Shown here in pieces: positions 1-11,569 of a stretch of 64,000 nt of DNA (positions within the stretch are counted from its first letter, which is position 1; every line of letters begins with the position of its first letter). The DNA comes from Chlorops oryzae (taxonomy: Eukaryota; Arthropoda; Insecta; Diptera; Chloropidae): contig CM035807.1 of the NCBI GenBank assembly GCA_020466095.1, positions 83,600,241-83,664,240 on the forward strand, given 5' to 3'. The notes under the pieces were generated by a model, which saw only the letters and a list, made by a program, of their open reading frames with translations, was not told where the DNA came from and did not search any database. A program made the translations under genes and the position numbers.

Positions 1-531
1 ATGCGATGCGATGTAAGATGCGGAATGTTGAACCATAAAAAAGCATCGTATTCCTGGACAGTATTCGTTGAGTCTCACCATTGCAAAATTGGGTTGCATG
101 CTAAGAGACTGCTTGTTAACAATAATACATAAAATGGGTTTCGGAATAGGTCAAAACAAAGAACGTAAGGCAATCTTTTGATGCAAGCAAGTTGGGAAAT
201 GGGACTAGGAAGAAAATTAAGTTACTGCACGAGTGCTTTGATGAAGTCGTCTGACATCTTGATGAATGCAGGAATGCCAAGCCTTTTGAGTCCTTTTGAA
301 CTGATCGGAAGTAATATTAAATTCTAACTTAGTTAAGTCAATTTATGCCACAGCTGTGCCGTTTGTACAGCGTATTTGAAATTTATTCATCCATGCTACG
401 AGCTGAAAATAATACTAAGTAAGTACTTATTCTTATTTACAATGGTGATGAAAATCAAAGTAATTTTTATAATGCAACTTAATAGAGAAAATCATCATAT
501 TAATAATGGCAATAAAGTTTGAAGTGATCAT
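1..531. other. no recognisable gene or element
   Basis: AT-rich sequence with no open frame of note and no repeat that I recognise. It borders a DINE-1-like copy on its right. Confidence 0.5.
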
Positions 532-1440
532 AAAAAAAAAAAAAATTAGGGTGGTATAGTCAGGCGAGCAATAGAATACCCGACACAGACACACATGTTC
601 AAATAATTTTTAATATCAAGAGGTGTTTAAGGCCATAAGAGGCCCCATATACTGATTTTTGTTAAATTTATTTATGAGAACCACCACTTTGCCACGCCCA
701 CTTTTCCAATTTTTTGGAATTCTAATCGCTCAAATTCTAAGTTTCATTGAAATATTTCGAAAATGGCCGATTTTGGGGCAGTTTTGGGATTTTTGTGACA
801 GACCCTAGTACTGGAGGTACCCTTAATAATGGACCTATCGAAGAAATTTTTGGAGAGGATGTTTATGGCTACAAAAGGAAGCATAAGTGCCTACTTTCGT
901 TCAAGTCCCATTTGAATTTCGGGTGTAAGAGGCAACTTTCGAAAAACGACCTTCGGTCACGCCCACTTTTCCAATTTTTGGAAATTTAATAACTTGGCTT
1001 TAAATATGTTAACCTTTTCATCAAAATATCTTAAAAAACTCCGGTTTTAGAGCAGTTTTTTGTGATTTTCATAACAGACCCTGCTCCTGGAGGTACCCTT
1101 AAAAATGGCCCGATCGGGTCCATTCTCGAACTTGTTTTTACTCACGTCCCCGTGGGCACGTATACCAAATTTCGTTTTATGATTTTCCCAACAAACCCTA
1201 GTGCTGGAGGTTCTCCTTAAAATGGTCCGATCGAGCCCAATTGAGCCTACTCATGCGCCCGCCAATACGCATAACGAATTTCCTGGGGATAGCTCAACAG
1301 CTTCGATAAGAAAACTGTATACATATGGAGTCTATATAATAGACGGGTAGACAGAAAGACAGACAGACAGAGGGATTAATATGGCTAAATCGAATCTCCG
1401 GGTGACGCTGATCATTTCAATATTATTTTTGTATAATCTG
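532..1440 (-). mobile_element. DINE-1/INE-1-like non-autonomous Helitron-type copy A
   Basis: The left end shows an A-run followed by a decayed AGGGTGGTATAGTCAGGCGA, the reverse complement of the family 3' end (CTGACTATAACACCCTTACTTG). The interior has several diverged core blocks with the phrases GCCACGCCCACTTTTCCAAT, CAGTTTTGGGATTTTTGTGA and GGTACCCTTAAAAATGG. On the right are the GACAGACAGACAG block and GCTGATCATTTC that lie near the family 5' end; the terminal TATACCCGACAC hairpin is missing. This layout (terminal hairpin, GTCCGTCTG block, repeated cores with GCCACGCCCAC, end CTTGTTT) matches Drosophila INE-1/DINE-1. Non-coding; the small frames inside are chance. Confidence 0.75.
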
Positions 1441-3193
1441 TTTAGAAATCTTCAAAACATTTTATGAAATTTCTTAAAATCATCAATTGTTAAAATTTTC
1501 ATTTTCATTTTCAGAACAGTTGTGCCAGAGGTCCTGTTGTGTAAAAACTATATATGGAACCGAGCCGTCCGTTGTTCGTAGCCCGCGGGCTCCTGCTTTC
1601 TAACCACGGGTCGGGTAAGTCTAATTTATTTTGGAAGCTCAAAAAAATAACAGGCCCCATCTTCATCATATCCTGAACACGGACTTGAACAGAAATATTG
1701 TTTTCAATGCTAAGTATAACCATCAACATGAACCAAAACGGGATAAGATTGCTTCAATAAATTTAAGTAAAAGAGGAACGCGTGCTGTTTTCCACCATTT
1801 GCGAAATTCGATTTCAAATAACAAAAATTTTAAAATTCAAAATTCGTTGCATACTTGTGAGCTTTTGAGAAAACTTCCTTAAAATGATTTTCTGTTTTCA
1901 CCTGCGAAGCTTGAGCAAACTCTTTTAAGATCAAACAGATTTTTATGAAAGCACTAATGGCATAAGGAAATTAAAAATTTCCACACTAAAACTTTAACCC
2001 TTTAACGCATAAAAGACAAATTTTTCCTTACACAATTTAAACGCTTTATAGCCATGTTGATAATAAGTAATAAATGCAATAAGTGGTTCAAATTATATGG
2101 GGACATATTTGACCCTTACGCGCTCAAAATGGTAAGGTGATAAATTGAAATATTATGGCTAACCCCGATGATAATAGTAGTAATTAAAGGTTTTACTTAG
2201 ATACTCTTCTGGATCGTTGAGAAGCAAACAACACGTCAAATCCTGACCCCATTAAGTCTAACTTGCGCCCGGGTCAAATGGGGGCAAGTTGTGGTGCTGC
2301 AGTTTCTGACGTTTTACGAGATGTCGGCATACAAAGCCGCGCTAAACTTTTCCAAGGTGCACTTTACCTGCAAGTTTAATCAATTTTCCGCGAAACTTTC
2401 CACAGATTACTAAATTTTACGTAAATATTTCCAACATTCATTTTTTTCTATTTCATATTTTGTTCACGCTTAATACATTGTTTGCGGTAGGAGTATTTAG
2501 GAATCATTTGCGCCCCCCCTTTTCGGTATCACAATAACATGGTGTGGTCGCATCGCTGAAATATTCAATTCTTTAATTTCATTTAAGAAATCTTCTCTAC
2601 TATTCTGTCCTCTACGCGTTTATTTCAAGCAATGAAGCAGAACAAAAAAAAAATTCATAAAACCATAAATGCAAACCATTATCATTTTGCGACCGCTTTT
2701 CCATGATCCGGACGTTGGTGTGTGTTTCGTTCTTAAATGTTTTGATTATAGTGGGTCATCCATGAATATGTAAAGCCGGTTGAGCTATTCTATTTTCACA
2801 ATCCCTCTGATTGGGGGTTCAAAATTTACTAAAATTGAAACGACGCAAATTAGATTCAAATTAGGTCAATTTATTTTACACATACGGTACAAAAGGATTT
2901 TGGTAAATTTCCAATATTCCACACAATCGATGCCCTATCTAGGATAAATGGAGCCTTGCTCCCGCCGGTCGTTTTTAGTAGCAAATTGGAATTCACTTTG
3001 GCGCTTTTAAAAGTCAAAAATTAATTTTAATTGTCATTCCCTGTAAAAACACGATACGCATTAAGCCTGAGCGCTGCTGTTTCTAATTATTTTCCCGCAC
3101 AAAATTAAAGCTTACGCATTGCTATTATTGAAATTTGCAACAAATGCTACATTTCACACGCACAAGGGCATCCATGTATGTATGTATGTAGGT
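1441..3193. other. non-coding stretch, small hairpin only
   Basis: No supported gene. A short inverted repeat near 2261-2291 (AACTTGCGCCC with GGGGGCAAGTT) and repeated ATGTATGTATG near 3176 are the only structures noticed. Confidence 0.4.
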
Positions 3194-3469
3194 ATTATCC
3201 CTGGAGAAATTTCAACTAGTGCTGTACTAGTGCAAAAGCTATCAATTCTAGTTCTTTTCTATACCCCATGTCCATATAAAAATCTGTATAAAATCAGTTT
3301 TTCATCTGTACTGGAAAGCACTAGTACAGTATATACCCGAATTTTTTTTTAGTAATTTTGGATGCAATTGGGTAAATTTGCACCAGTTAAATACTAGTAC
3401 ATACTGTTTACGGGAAAAAGGTACCAGAATCGTATGTTTTTTTCTGTTTTTATTTCAAGTGCATACATA

Positions 3470-4134
3470 CACACGGGAAAAATATTTATGTTCAGTCACT
3501 ACACTGAGCGAACTTTACCATGATATTTTAAAAGGGCGCATTGTTATTCACAGTCCTTTTGATTTTCGAGCAGAACGAAAATTTCAAAAGAAAAATGGTT
3601 GAGTCAACAAGTTTTTGGTTGATTTAAAAGCAAATATGTTTAAATACATTTCTTTTCGTTTGGTACAATTCTCATTTGTTTTATAAAATAGGACATATAA
3701 GATATGTATTCATCTTGGAACTTTTTATGCATTGCGAAAGCAGTCACGATAACGGAGTGACCAATTCGGATGAAGTCCATCCGAAGGCTATTTTTGGGGT
3801 TATGTTCAGCAGAGGGCTCTGTGGCCATTTGCTTTGAAATTGAAATAAATTTGTTTCAATATTTCTTCCGTTATAGGTATTTTAGTAAAGTTTTTTATTT
3901 TAAAAATTATTTTCCCATTTCATTGATGTCCGTGGTTGGTTCAACAATTTAAATTTAAATCCATTTTTGAAAATTATCATTTCAATTCAACATGAAATAT
4001 GGTTGATTCAAAAGGAAAATCTTTATTTTTTTCAACAAGAAAAATAGTTTAATTAAAAATATTCCTTGTTGAAGCCGTTTTGTATGTTTTTCCTTTTGAT
4101 TTAACAAGTTTTCTGGTTGATTTTTTTCTCTGTG
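3470..4134. mobile_element. MITE-like element with CACA..GAAAAA ends and TA target
   Basis: The left end is TA|CACACGGGAAAAATATTT and the right end, read in reverse, is TA|CACAGAGAAAAAAATCAAC, giving short imperfect inverted termini flanked by TA on both sides (3468-3469 and 4135-4136). The interior repeats a degenerate module resembling AACAAGTTTTCTGGTTGATT at about 3606 and 4102, with further degenerate copies between them. No coding capacity. Confidence 0.4.
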
Positions 4135-4712
4135 TATTGATTGATTTGTAGTTCAGCTTTGATGAACACAATATGATTATTCCAATTATCACTTGTATAC
4201 TTATGGTGGAAACTTACCCAAAAATAGCACTGGTTCTTCTAGTTCTGGTAACAGTACTACACTCAAAAAACAGAACTACTACTTGCTTGCTATAAACTAT
4301 AGCAACGGCGTTATTACTGCATTTGCTATATTTTATATGAATTTCAGCTAGCGAAATGTCTTGATTTCAAACAAACATAGCCAACATAGCTATATTTTGT
4401 TAGTAAATGAATATAGCTGTAGGAGAATGATTTTAAAGCATCTGCGGCTATTTGCATAGCATATGCAGCTACTCATTATAGCTGAGAATGATTGTAATGC
4501 ATCTGCGGCTATTTACATAGCATATCCAGCTATAATGAGTAAATTATATTCATTTCAATCTCTCTCTATTCAAATTCGCTCTCGTTTACTCTCTCTCGCT
4601 CTCTACTATGCCTTGAAATGTGCTCTCATTTTCGCCATTCTCCCTTTTATCTGCTCCTCCCTGTCGACTGCTTTAAGTTCGCATTCTGATCAACTCCCCG
4701 AAAAGCGTTTGA

Positions 4713-4766
4713 TAGCTTGGTGGTCCAAACTATAAACTAACAGTCGAGAGGTTCGGGGTTCGATCC
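4713..4766 (+). other. tRNA-like pol III promoter module 1 inside foldback element 1
   Basis: An A-box-like TAGCTTGGTGG at 4713 and a B-box-like GGTTCGATCCA at 4757 are 44 bp apart, the spacing seen between these boxes in tRNA genes. T-arm pairing is poor and a cloverleaf cannot be drawn convincingly, so this is not called a tRNA gene. It may be a tRNA-derived SINE head or tRNA pseudogene. Confidence 0.35.
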
Positions 4767-5041
4767 ATGTTGGCGGCGGGGATATTCCCTAAATTTTTTT
4801 TTTTTTTTGTACTTTATTTTATAAATTACAGTTTTTTTTTTTGTTCAAAGTTCAGTTGTTTGGGAAGACAAAAATTTTCCCCTAAATTTTTAAGGTTACT
4901 ATTATTATTTTTTTTTTGTAATGGGTTTATTTTCAAGTAATTAATTTTTGGAGTGAAAAAAATTTATAAGCACGTTTCCCAAGACCTGAGCAACCATAAA
5001 CTCAAGTGAGCATTTTGACCAAGACATTAAATTCGTTCGTT

Positions 5042-5096
5042 TAGCGTAATGGTTAAGACATTCGCCCAGCAAACTGGTGGTCAGCGGTTCGAGGCA
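5042..5096 (+). other. tRNA-like pol III promoter module 2 inside foldback element 1
   Basis: TAGCGTAATGGTTAAG at 5042 is a close match to a tRNA D-arm/A box, and GGTTCGAGGCA at 5086 resembles a B box; spacing is again 44 bp. The downstream words (CACGGTGGAGGCG here, CATGTTGGCGGCG after module 1) also correspond, so the two modules appear homologous and in the same orientation. The acceptor and T stems do not pair well. Confidence 0.35.
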
Positions 5097-5569
5097 CGGT
5101 GGAGGCGAGAAAATTTAAGGAGATATAAGATAAAGAAATTTTAAAATAAAAAAATATAAACAAAAAAAAAAAAAATTATATAATAAATTAATTAAAATAA
5201 ATAAATAAAAAAGTCAAAACACAAAATAAAATTTTTCTTTTTTCTCAGTCGCTTGTGCTAGGCCAGTTACCAAATGCTATAGCACGGAGTAGCTATATTT
5301 TATATCTGTAGATATTATGTTCATATAGCAAAAACTATGACCAATAATAGCATAAACTGCTATTGGTGTAGCACGGGTTATATTAAATTATAGCAATAGC
5401 AGCTATTAAAGTTTCGTATAAAATATAGCAGACGCAGTAACAAAGATCTACTATCCCATTTTCTACTATAGTTATAGCAATTAGCGCTCACAAAATATAG
5501 CAAATGGTGCTATAATTTTTTTCAGTGTAGTTCTTTTCAGATAATTGCCCAACTGTTTACTACAGGGAT

Positions 5570-8047
5570 GTTTAAGTCTCAGCATACATACAAAGATACA
5601 TACATATAATGGAGGAATGGCACCATTTCAAAATCAATGTTCAAGGCGATATTGTCAAATGTGTGGGTACTAATGGCTTAAAATCGCAAGAGTTCAAAAA
5701 GTACAATCATTGCAAATCAACCGCTAACGATCATCAATGGCAAAAGTGAGTTTCAACAACAGTTAGCCAGATCATTAACTTGTTATTCAGGATTCAATGC
5801 TATTTTGCACGACTCTTGGAAAAGAGGGTTAGAATTGAAATCTTCTTATTTTTCTTTAAAGAAAAAACATATCAATACAAAAACCGAACTTATTTCATGT
5901 TAAGTAACACTATCCAAAAAATATACATAAATATTTCCTAGGAGCTCGGAAGCGTTGACTCATCTCTGGAAATAATTGCTTTAAAAAATTCGACTCTCTG
6001 CTTGAGTGCAGAAAGCTCTTCCAGCAATATCTTGAAATATTTATCGTTGATGAAAAACTGTTCGAAAATATTCTCCATTGCATTCATGGTATGCTGATAA
6101 TAGAAATTTTTGCGGAAAAGCATTGTGCATTCTGATTTCTCGTTTTACCTTTGCCTCACATTTGAAATTAAGATGATGCAGGTTAGAAAGTAAATCGATA
6201 GATTGATGGGGAAATATCAAACGTATATTGACAAAATGAATTTAAAGGAAGTTTTCTAAGAGTTCGGTAAGTCATTGAAAGTAGCAATAAAATTGTTTTG
6301 CTATGGTTATTTTTGAAATGGACATTTGTCTCGAAAATTCACCCGACGGAACTTAGTGTTATGATGTCTACTTAGTTGGTTTCGCCTTTCAGTTTCCTTA
6401 GCGATTCTTGTTGATACCGGATTGAGGATCTTTTTTAAACCTTACACTTAATTCAATTTATATAAAAGTAAATATTAAAAAAAAAAAAAAAATTGGCATT
6501 ATAAGAAGTGCCATTAGGAGTGAAAACTTAGAACTTGAAGGCTTGTGATCACTGTTGGCAGTATTTTGGAAGCACTTTTTCTTGGTTTTTCCAATGATCT
6601 TTTTGAGCAAGGAAATCTTTGGTTTTTGTTTTCATCTCTCACTTAAAGGCTCATTGTTGACTATCATAATTGAAATGATAAAGTATAGATAATTAAATAA
6701 GGGCATCAAAAGGCTTGAAAAAAAAAACCTTACTACGGCAGAAAATGCCGTAAGGATCTACAAAATCAATACATTCAAAATGGTCTGAAGATCTCGGATT
6801 CATGCTTTAACACTTATTATTCATTGGCAATCAAAAGTTCAATGGATAAAAATATTTCTTTTTTCCCCCGATCCCAAACCTTCATAATGTAGGGCAATGC
6901 AGCATGCAGCATGCGTATCGGTCATCTGGTGCCTTTATTCATCGTATTGACGGTTTTTCGAATACCATTCAACATTTTCTTGGGTTCTAGTTGTTTGACA
7001 AAGGAGCTCACAGTATTCTTTTTACCGTTTTAAAATGAATTCTTGCTTCGCTAGCAGGATGAGTTCAAGCTTGAGGGGTGAGGAGATGACATACAATCAA
7101 GAAAAACGTAATTATAAGCTGAAGATGTTGATTCGTTTTCTTCCTTATTGTTTCAAATGACGTCCTTTCATTTGAAGTTCCGTGAAAAGCCTTTCTCGAG
7201 GATGCTCGAGCCGGGAAATCCTAGGAAGGAGATTATTAATAATTCGTAGTAATTTTCGTTTCTTGCCATTTAAAGCGTTTCTCGCAATTCTTTAACTGGA
7301 GCTCGAATACCATTAAGAGCTATTGTCCTGAGACAAAAGGCGAATTTTACAAAATGGTGGCAGCAATACAACAATAAAATTTCTGAGAAGTTAAGATGCC
7401 AAAATCAGCTGACAAATAAATTGAGATAAGCAAAGGGAAATACTACTTTTTTTTAATTTTTGCATAGTACCTACTACTTATATACAGGACTTCCCGCTAA
7501 AATGCAATCCGCTTACTCGCAAATCCCTTCGAAATTTTATAAAATTTTTGCAGTGAATTTTTCTCATACTTTCCGAATACTCGGTTATTTGAAATCTTCG
7601 CTTAATTGCAAAAAATTGAACAATTTTGCTGATGCCATTAAGCGCGAAGTACTGGGTTTGTAAACTAGTGTAACTAGAGGAGTCGAAATCATGCTAAACA
7701 GGACGCGGGTTTTTTATTCAACCGCCTGCTTCATCGAGATGGGACTTTAAAGATGTTTGAAATTTTAGTAAAATATTTATTTCGAAACACTATTTAGTCA
7801 AAAAATCAATATTACAAGTACTTTTTTGTTTTCTTAATTCTAATAAACACTCAAAATGGGTTTCCTCCACTAGAGATATCATCCGTTTTTTTTTTCCAAG
7901 TTAAATACCTCAATTTCTTTGAAAAAGATAACCTCACATATTCTTATTTTTCAAAACCGTATAATGACTTTACCTCAAATCTCCAAAGCTTAGGTTAAGA
8001 ATATGTAGTAGAAAATTTATATCTTGCGTCGCTTTGTACTTATTTCT
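5570..8047. other. non-coding stretch
   Basis: No gene supported. Homopolymer A runs occur near 6478-6492 and 6719. Short open frames show no recognisable domain and no codon structure. Confidence 0.4.
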
Positions 8048-8314
8048 TATGCTCACCCAACTCTGGGACGAGGGTATGTTGAGTTTGTGCGGTTGTATGA
8101 AACATCCAGAACTACTCGAAATGGACCGGTGTTCATGAAGTAATAAGGAGTTGGCATATGAGACTTCCTTAGGGTCTTGAAAATCTCCAGATCACTGTGT
8201 CTCAATGAGTGTGATCTTCAGGCCTGTTATAAAAATATATTCGACCCTAACCGGCTGTAAGTGTAGGGTATTGAATTGTCAGGCTATATATGACTATAAG
8301 ATCCTAACTTGTTT
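8048..8314 (+). mobile_element. internally deleted DINE-1-like copy G
   Basis: The left part resembles the family 5' region (GGTATGTTGAGTTTGTGCGGTTGTATGAAACATCCAGAAC) and the right part resembles the 3' region (TCAGGCCTGTTATAAAAATATATTCGACC, then GACTATAAGATCCTAACTTGTTT). The core between is mostly deleted and heavily diverged. Confidence 0.5.
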
Positions 8315-8713
8315 TTTTATTTTGTTTCTAGACAATAATGAGCCTGTGTAAACACTTCATTCGTGTGCAGGGAAAGGACAATTTAAGCCACAACATCAAA
8401 TACAATAAAGAAGTTGCTAAGCAAATAAACACGATAAAGTCAACACAAAACCACAAAGAATTTTTGTGGCCGGCAAGGTTCTGATAAATTGAGGCTATTG
8501 TTGAACGAAGATGTTGTTTCACAAAGTAGTAGTAGTTTGGTGGTTGTCGAAAGGCTCTAAGAGTCAATTTAGTGCAAGGATAGTAGTGATAATATATTGA
8601 TTTTGTTTAGTAGCTGTGGTTGAGTGGAGGGGACACTTAGAAAACCAATTTATTGAAAACGTATTACAAATTTTAAAATGGTAATGGAGGTAATCGAAAT
8701 GAAGTTCATTATA
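8315..8713. other. no recognisable feature
   Basis: A short stretch between a DINE-1-like remnant and a hAT element; nothing identifiable was seen. Confidence 0.4.
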
Positions 8714-8721
8714 TTCTGAAT

Positions 8722-9964
8722 CAGGCGCGCAGCCAGGATTTAAATTTGGGGGGGCTTCGCAGAAAATTTTTCTAAATATTTTTTGTTTTTATTTTCGTGA
8801 AAAGCTTACAAAATAGATAATTAAAATATATTTACAAAAATATTTTACATTTTTATAAGGCGTACAAAGTAAAAAAAGTATTTTCGACGGAACTTATTCA
8901 ATTTAAAGTGCAATGTTAAGTCTGCGCTTGCTTTCAGCAAGTTTATTCAGCAAGTATGTCCTCTACACTGGGAGTAAGATCTCGATGGACGTGGAGGAGT
9001 GCTAAGGCATTTAACCTCTGTTCTGTCATTGTAGATCTAAGATAAGTTTTGAGTCGGCGGAGAGTTGAAAACGATCTCTCATTTTCACATGTGGTTATTG
9101 GAAGAATAGCCAAAATAGTTAATAAATTAAAAATATTTGGTAAAATATCTTTTTTACAAAATTTTATAGCGTCAAACACTGTTTTTGGTCTTTCATTTTT
9201 TTCTAAATTATTAATTAATTTATACCAAACAGTGAGCTCCATTTTTGAATCATCAAAATTTCCCTCTAAATCATCTTGATAAAACTGAAAGAGTTTTTTA
9301 AATTTGTCTAAAAAATCATCAACTTTTGCAGTATCGCTTTGAGGAAATAAAACTTGAAAACCAAGAAGAATATCCTTGTGTTTTGAAAAGCGATTGGTTA
9401 AGTTGACAATAAATGCATCCACAAAAGGTAAATAAAGGGAAATACGATAATAATATTCAACACTTTTAGTATGAAAATGTGCTTCGTGGTCCTGAGAATG
9501 TACGAGCCTAGGTTTTTGCAAAATAAGTCCGCTTGATAAAGCTTGCTTCTCAGCGTTTTTAAACAATTTCTGAAATTCTTCCTCAGCGTTACTTCTAAAG
9601 GTTTGATTATTCTCTAAGCATATATCTGCTAGGACAACAGTATATTTGAGATCAATGTTTCTACCTTGTAAATATTTACATAAAACAAATGTGTAACTAA
9701 AAACTTGGTTTATACAATGAAGAGATATAAGAAATTCGCCTTTTTGTAAGGCACATTTTAATAAATTAGACTGACTTGACACATTTTGATCATTCCAAGA
9801 GGAAATTCGGTCAAGAGCTAAAATTATTGCATCATAAAACTTAATAAAAGAGTTTAAAGGACGGCGGTGTAGAAATGTAAGCGGCTGTGTGGTGTATTTT
9901 TTCCTTAATTTGGGGGGGGGGGGGGGGGGTTTTAACCCCCAAACCCCCCCTGGCTGCGCGCCTG
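8722..9964 (-). mobile_element. hAT-superfamily element copy 1 with intact ends
   Basis: The ends are inverted repeats beginning CAGGCGCGCAGCCAGG, followed by G-rich tracts (an 18-base G run at about 9912-9929). An exact 8-bp target duplication TTCTGAAT flanks it at 8714-8721 and 9965-9972, the length expected of hAT transposition. The 1243-bp body holds only the C-terminal part of a transposase on the minus strand, so this is an internally deleted or captured non-autonomous form. It is nearly identical to the copy at 30535-31762, implying recent spread. Confidence 0.9.
8943..9915 (-). pseudogene. hAT transposase C-terminal fragment (ZMYM1/P52rIPK-like), copy 1
   Basis: The frame is open from the right terminal repeat to a stop at 8943 but no ATG opens it; the N-terminal zinc finger and the first catalytic region are absent. 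The last ~60 residues form the hAT dimerisation region: LLTILAILPITTCENERSFS, then LRRLKTYLRSTMTEQRLNAL, with the diagnostic ERSFS/RLKTYLRS and RLNALALLH motifs. Compared with the copy at 30.7 kb, a short insertion (repeat of CAGCAAG near 8936-8953) shifts the frame and ends the protein at DILAE, losing about 14 C-terminal residues. The domain assignment is from family knowledge; loss of function is inferred from the missing N-terminal two thirds. Any product could at most act as a dimerisation-only fragment. Confidence 0.8.
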
Positions 9965-9972
9965 TTCTGAAT

Positions 9973-10622
9973 TAAGACATCAACGATTGAAAGAGCCTAG
10001 ACAAATTTTGAACAGTACTTGGAACTGAAGGCGTTCTGAAGTAGCTCAACAGCTTCGTGTCAAATATATGCGTACGAAAAACCTACTTGGATTTTAATGA
10101 ACTTAATTTGAATATATCGGGAAATATATCAAATAAATTATTTCTTTGTTTAATGTTTTGCATTCTGGTTCAATGCGATAGCGAAATTCTTTTCCAGCTT
10201 CGTTAAGCAATTGCACTGAACCGAAAACACCACAAAAAATATATTTTTTGTAGATGACTATTTCATTTTACACATTACAAATCGGTTGAAAACTACGGCT
10301 ACAATTTACGCGTAAGGTTTCCGTAGTGTTGTTGTTGCAAACTCTTCAAATAGCAATTGCTCTTAAGACTGGCGAAGTGCACCTGTGTGTGAGCGACTTT
10401 TGTTCTGTTCTTTATTTGTTCATTGCAATAGGCATTTGCAATTTTTGGTGTTCTTTTGTGAAAGAGAAAGAGAGAGAGAGAGTGAGAAATTTCAAAGAGA
10501 ATAGAAGAACTAAATAGTTTACAGTTATTTGTGTTCATCCTTTGCTATTTGTTTTTTTATGCTTAAAATCAATCAGCATTGGCGTAATCTTTTTGCATCA
10601 TGAGAGAGAGCGAATTTTTTTT
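9973..10622. other. non-coding, possible promoter-proximal sequence
   Basis: No gene seen. A GA microsatellite (AGAGAAAGAGAGAGAGAGAG) lies at about 10461-10482, and a GAGAGAG motif near 10601 precedes the candidate 5' exon. Confidence 0.35.
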
Positions 10623-11569
10623 TCAGTTCGCTTTTGTGTGTGGTCGCGTGCGTTCGGTTCGTTTTCAGTGCGTTTTTATTCAAATTAAAATAAATCAAAG
10701 AAATGCGTCGTAAGCGCCGCAATCTAACTGTTAATGTGGAAAGACGTTTGTTTTCTCGATCGGTCGAATGTGCAAAAATAATGCATTAGTTTAAGAAATT
10801 TTGTTGAAAGTGAATTCTTCATGCGTGTTGTTAAAATGTCGGTGTCCGTTTTTCGCGTATAGGCGGGTATAGGAAGCAGCACTATTGTTCGCTCAGCTAT
10901 TCCTTTTTTTTTTTTCGAACTCACCGCATAGCTTGACAACAGGCTCTTCGTTTTCTCTCAATTGAATCGATCACTGACTGTCATTGTGTGCGTTTGCTAT
11001 TTTTTCGACTCGAAAACAGTCTCAGTAACAGTGAATCGAAAGTTGGTAAAAAATCTCCGCGCGGTTACACAAAACAAAAAGAAATCAAACCCAAATTGTA
11101 TAACGAACCCAATCTGAGTGAAGTGTGTGTGTGTGCTCCGTGCAGTGAAGAGATCCGAACCTCGTAAAGCGCGTTAATTGTTAAAAAAAATAAAATAAAA
11201 AATAAAACGGGACTTTAAATCCGCTCGATCCAACGCGTTAAAAAAAAAAATTTGGTTTAAACCATGATACAAAGAGAGCAAGATAGCGCCACTTTGAGTA
11301 CCGCTATTTTCTAGCATTCGCATTGTTGTTGTTTCCCATGCTAAAGGAAAGTTGTAACGTTGGCTTAGCATGCAAAACAACAACAACGAAGCTCTCACTT
11401 TGAATTTGTGACATCATCGGGTTGAAGTGGCGCTTTCTTGTATCATGGGTTCAAACGGTCACTCTCGCCGCGTAATTCGCCAGCGCCATTGTCTTTGTCG
11501 TCTATCTCCACAACCCCGAAGCCCACGCTCTCATCGGAAGAACCTCGGAGCAGCCCAGAATTCTACCAG
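10623..11569 (+). other. candidate non-coding 5' exon (or exon plus promoter) ending in a strong splice donor
   Basis: The right edge is TTCTACCAG|GTACGTGATT, an excellent donor with GT at 11570-11571. Upstream sequence has the look of a fly promoter and 5' UTR: initiator-like TCAGTT at 10623, TTCAGTG at 10665 and CTCAGTAACAGTG at 11021, GTGTGTGTGTG at 11124, and A-rich leader. The true start within 10623-11025 is not resolved. A small upstream frame of 28 codons begins at ATG 10702. A 186-bp MITE (11262-11447) lies inside the exon and its last three bases form an ATG (11445) whose frame stays open to the donor in phase 2. No homology is recognised, so coding use is uncertain. Confidence 0.4.
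11262..11447. mobile_element. short palindromic MITE inside the candidate 5' exon
   Basis: The ends are CCATGATACAAAGAGAGCAA and, in reverse, CATGATACAAGAAAGCGCCA, sharing CATGATACAA and AGCGCCACTT. The flanks GGTTTAAA (11254-11261) and GGTTCAAA (11448-11455) match at 7 of 8 bases, consistent with an aged hAT-type duplication. The middle also folds (GCATTGTTGTTGTTT against AAACAACAACAAC). Confidence 0.65.

Larger units (their letters stand above)
4260..5527. mobile_element. foldback-type element 1 with TATAGC-rich arms and TA target duplication
   Basis: Starts TA|CACTCAAAAAAC and ends TTTTTTTCAGTG|TA, so the ends are inverted repeats (CACTCAAAAAA and CACTGAAAAAA) flanked by TA at 4258-4259 and 5528-5529. 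Both arms (about 4285-4550 and 5270-5515) are built from degenerate TATAGC/GCTATA words, for example GCATCTGCGGCTATTT twice at 4440 and 4500. The middle holds two tRNA-like modules and A/T-rich sequence. No transposase is present. Confidence 0.55.
3194..5569. mobile_element. possible outer terminal-inverted-repeat element hosting two insertions
   Basis: The left edge reads TCCCTGGAGAAATTTCAACT and the right edge reads TTTACTACAGGGA, whose reverse complement TCCCTGTAGTAAA partly matches. ACTAGTAC-type words recur at about 3217, 3323, 3393 and, after removing the inner element at 4260-5527, across that junction (ACAGTAC-TA-GTTC). This suggests one older repeat interrupted by the two elements listed separately. 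The terminal match is short and no clear target duplication was found. Confidence 0.3.
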
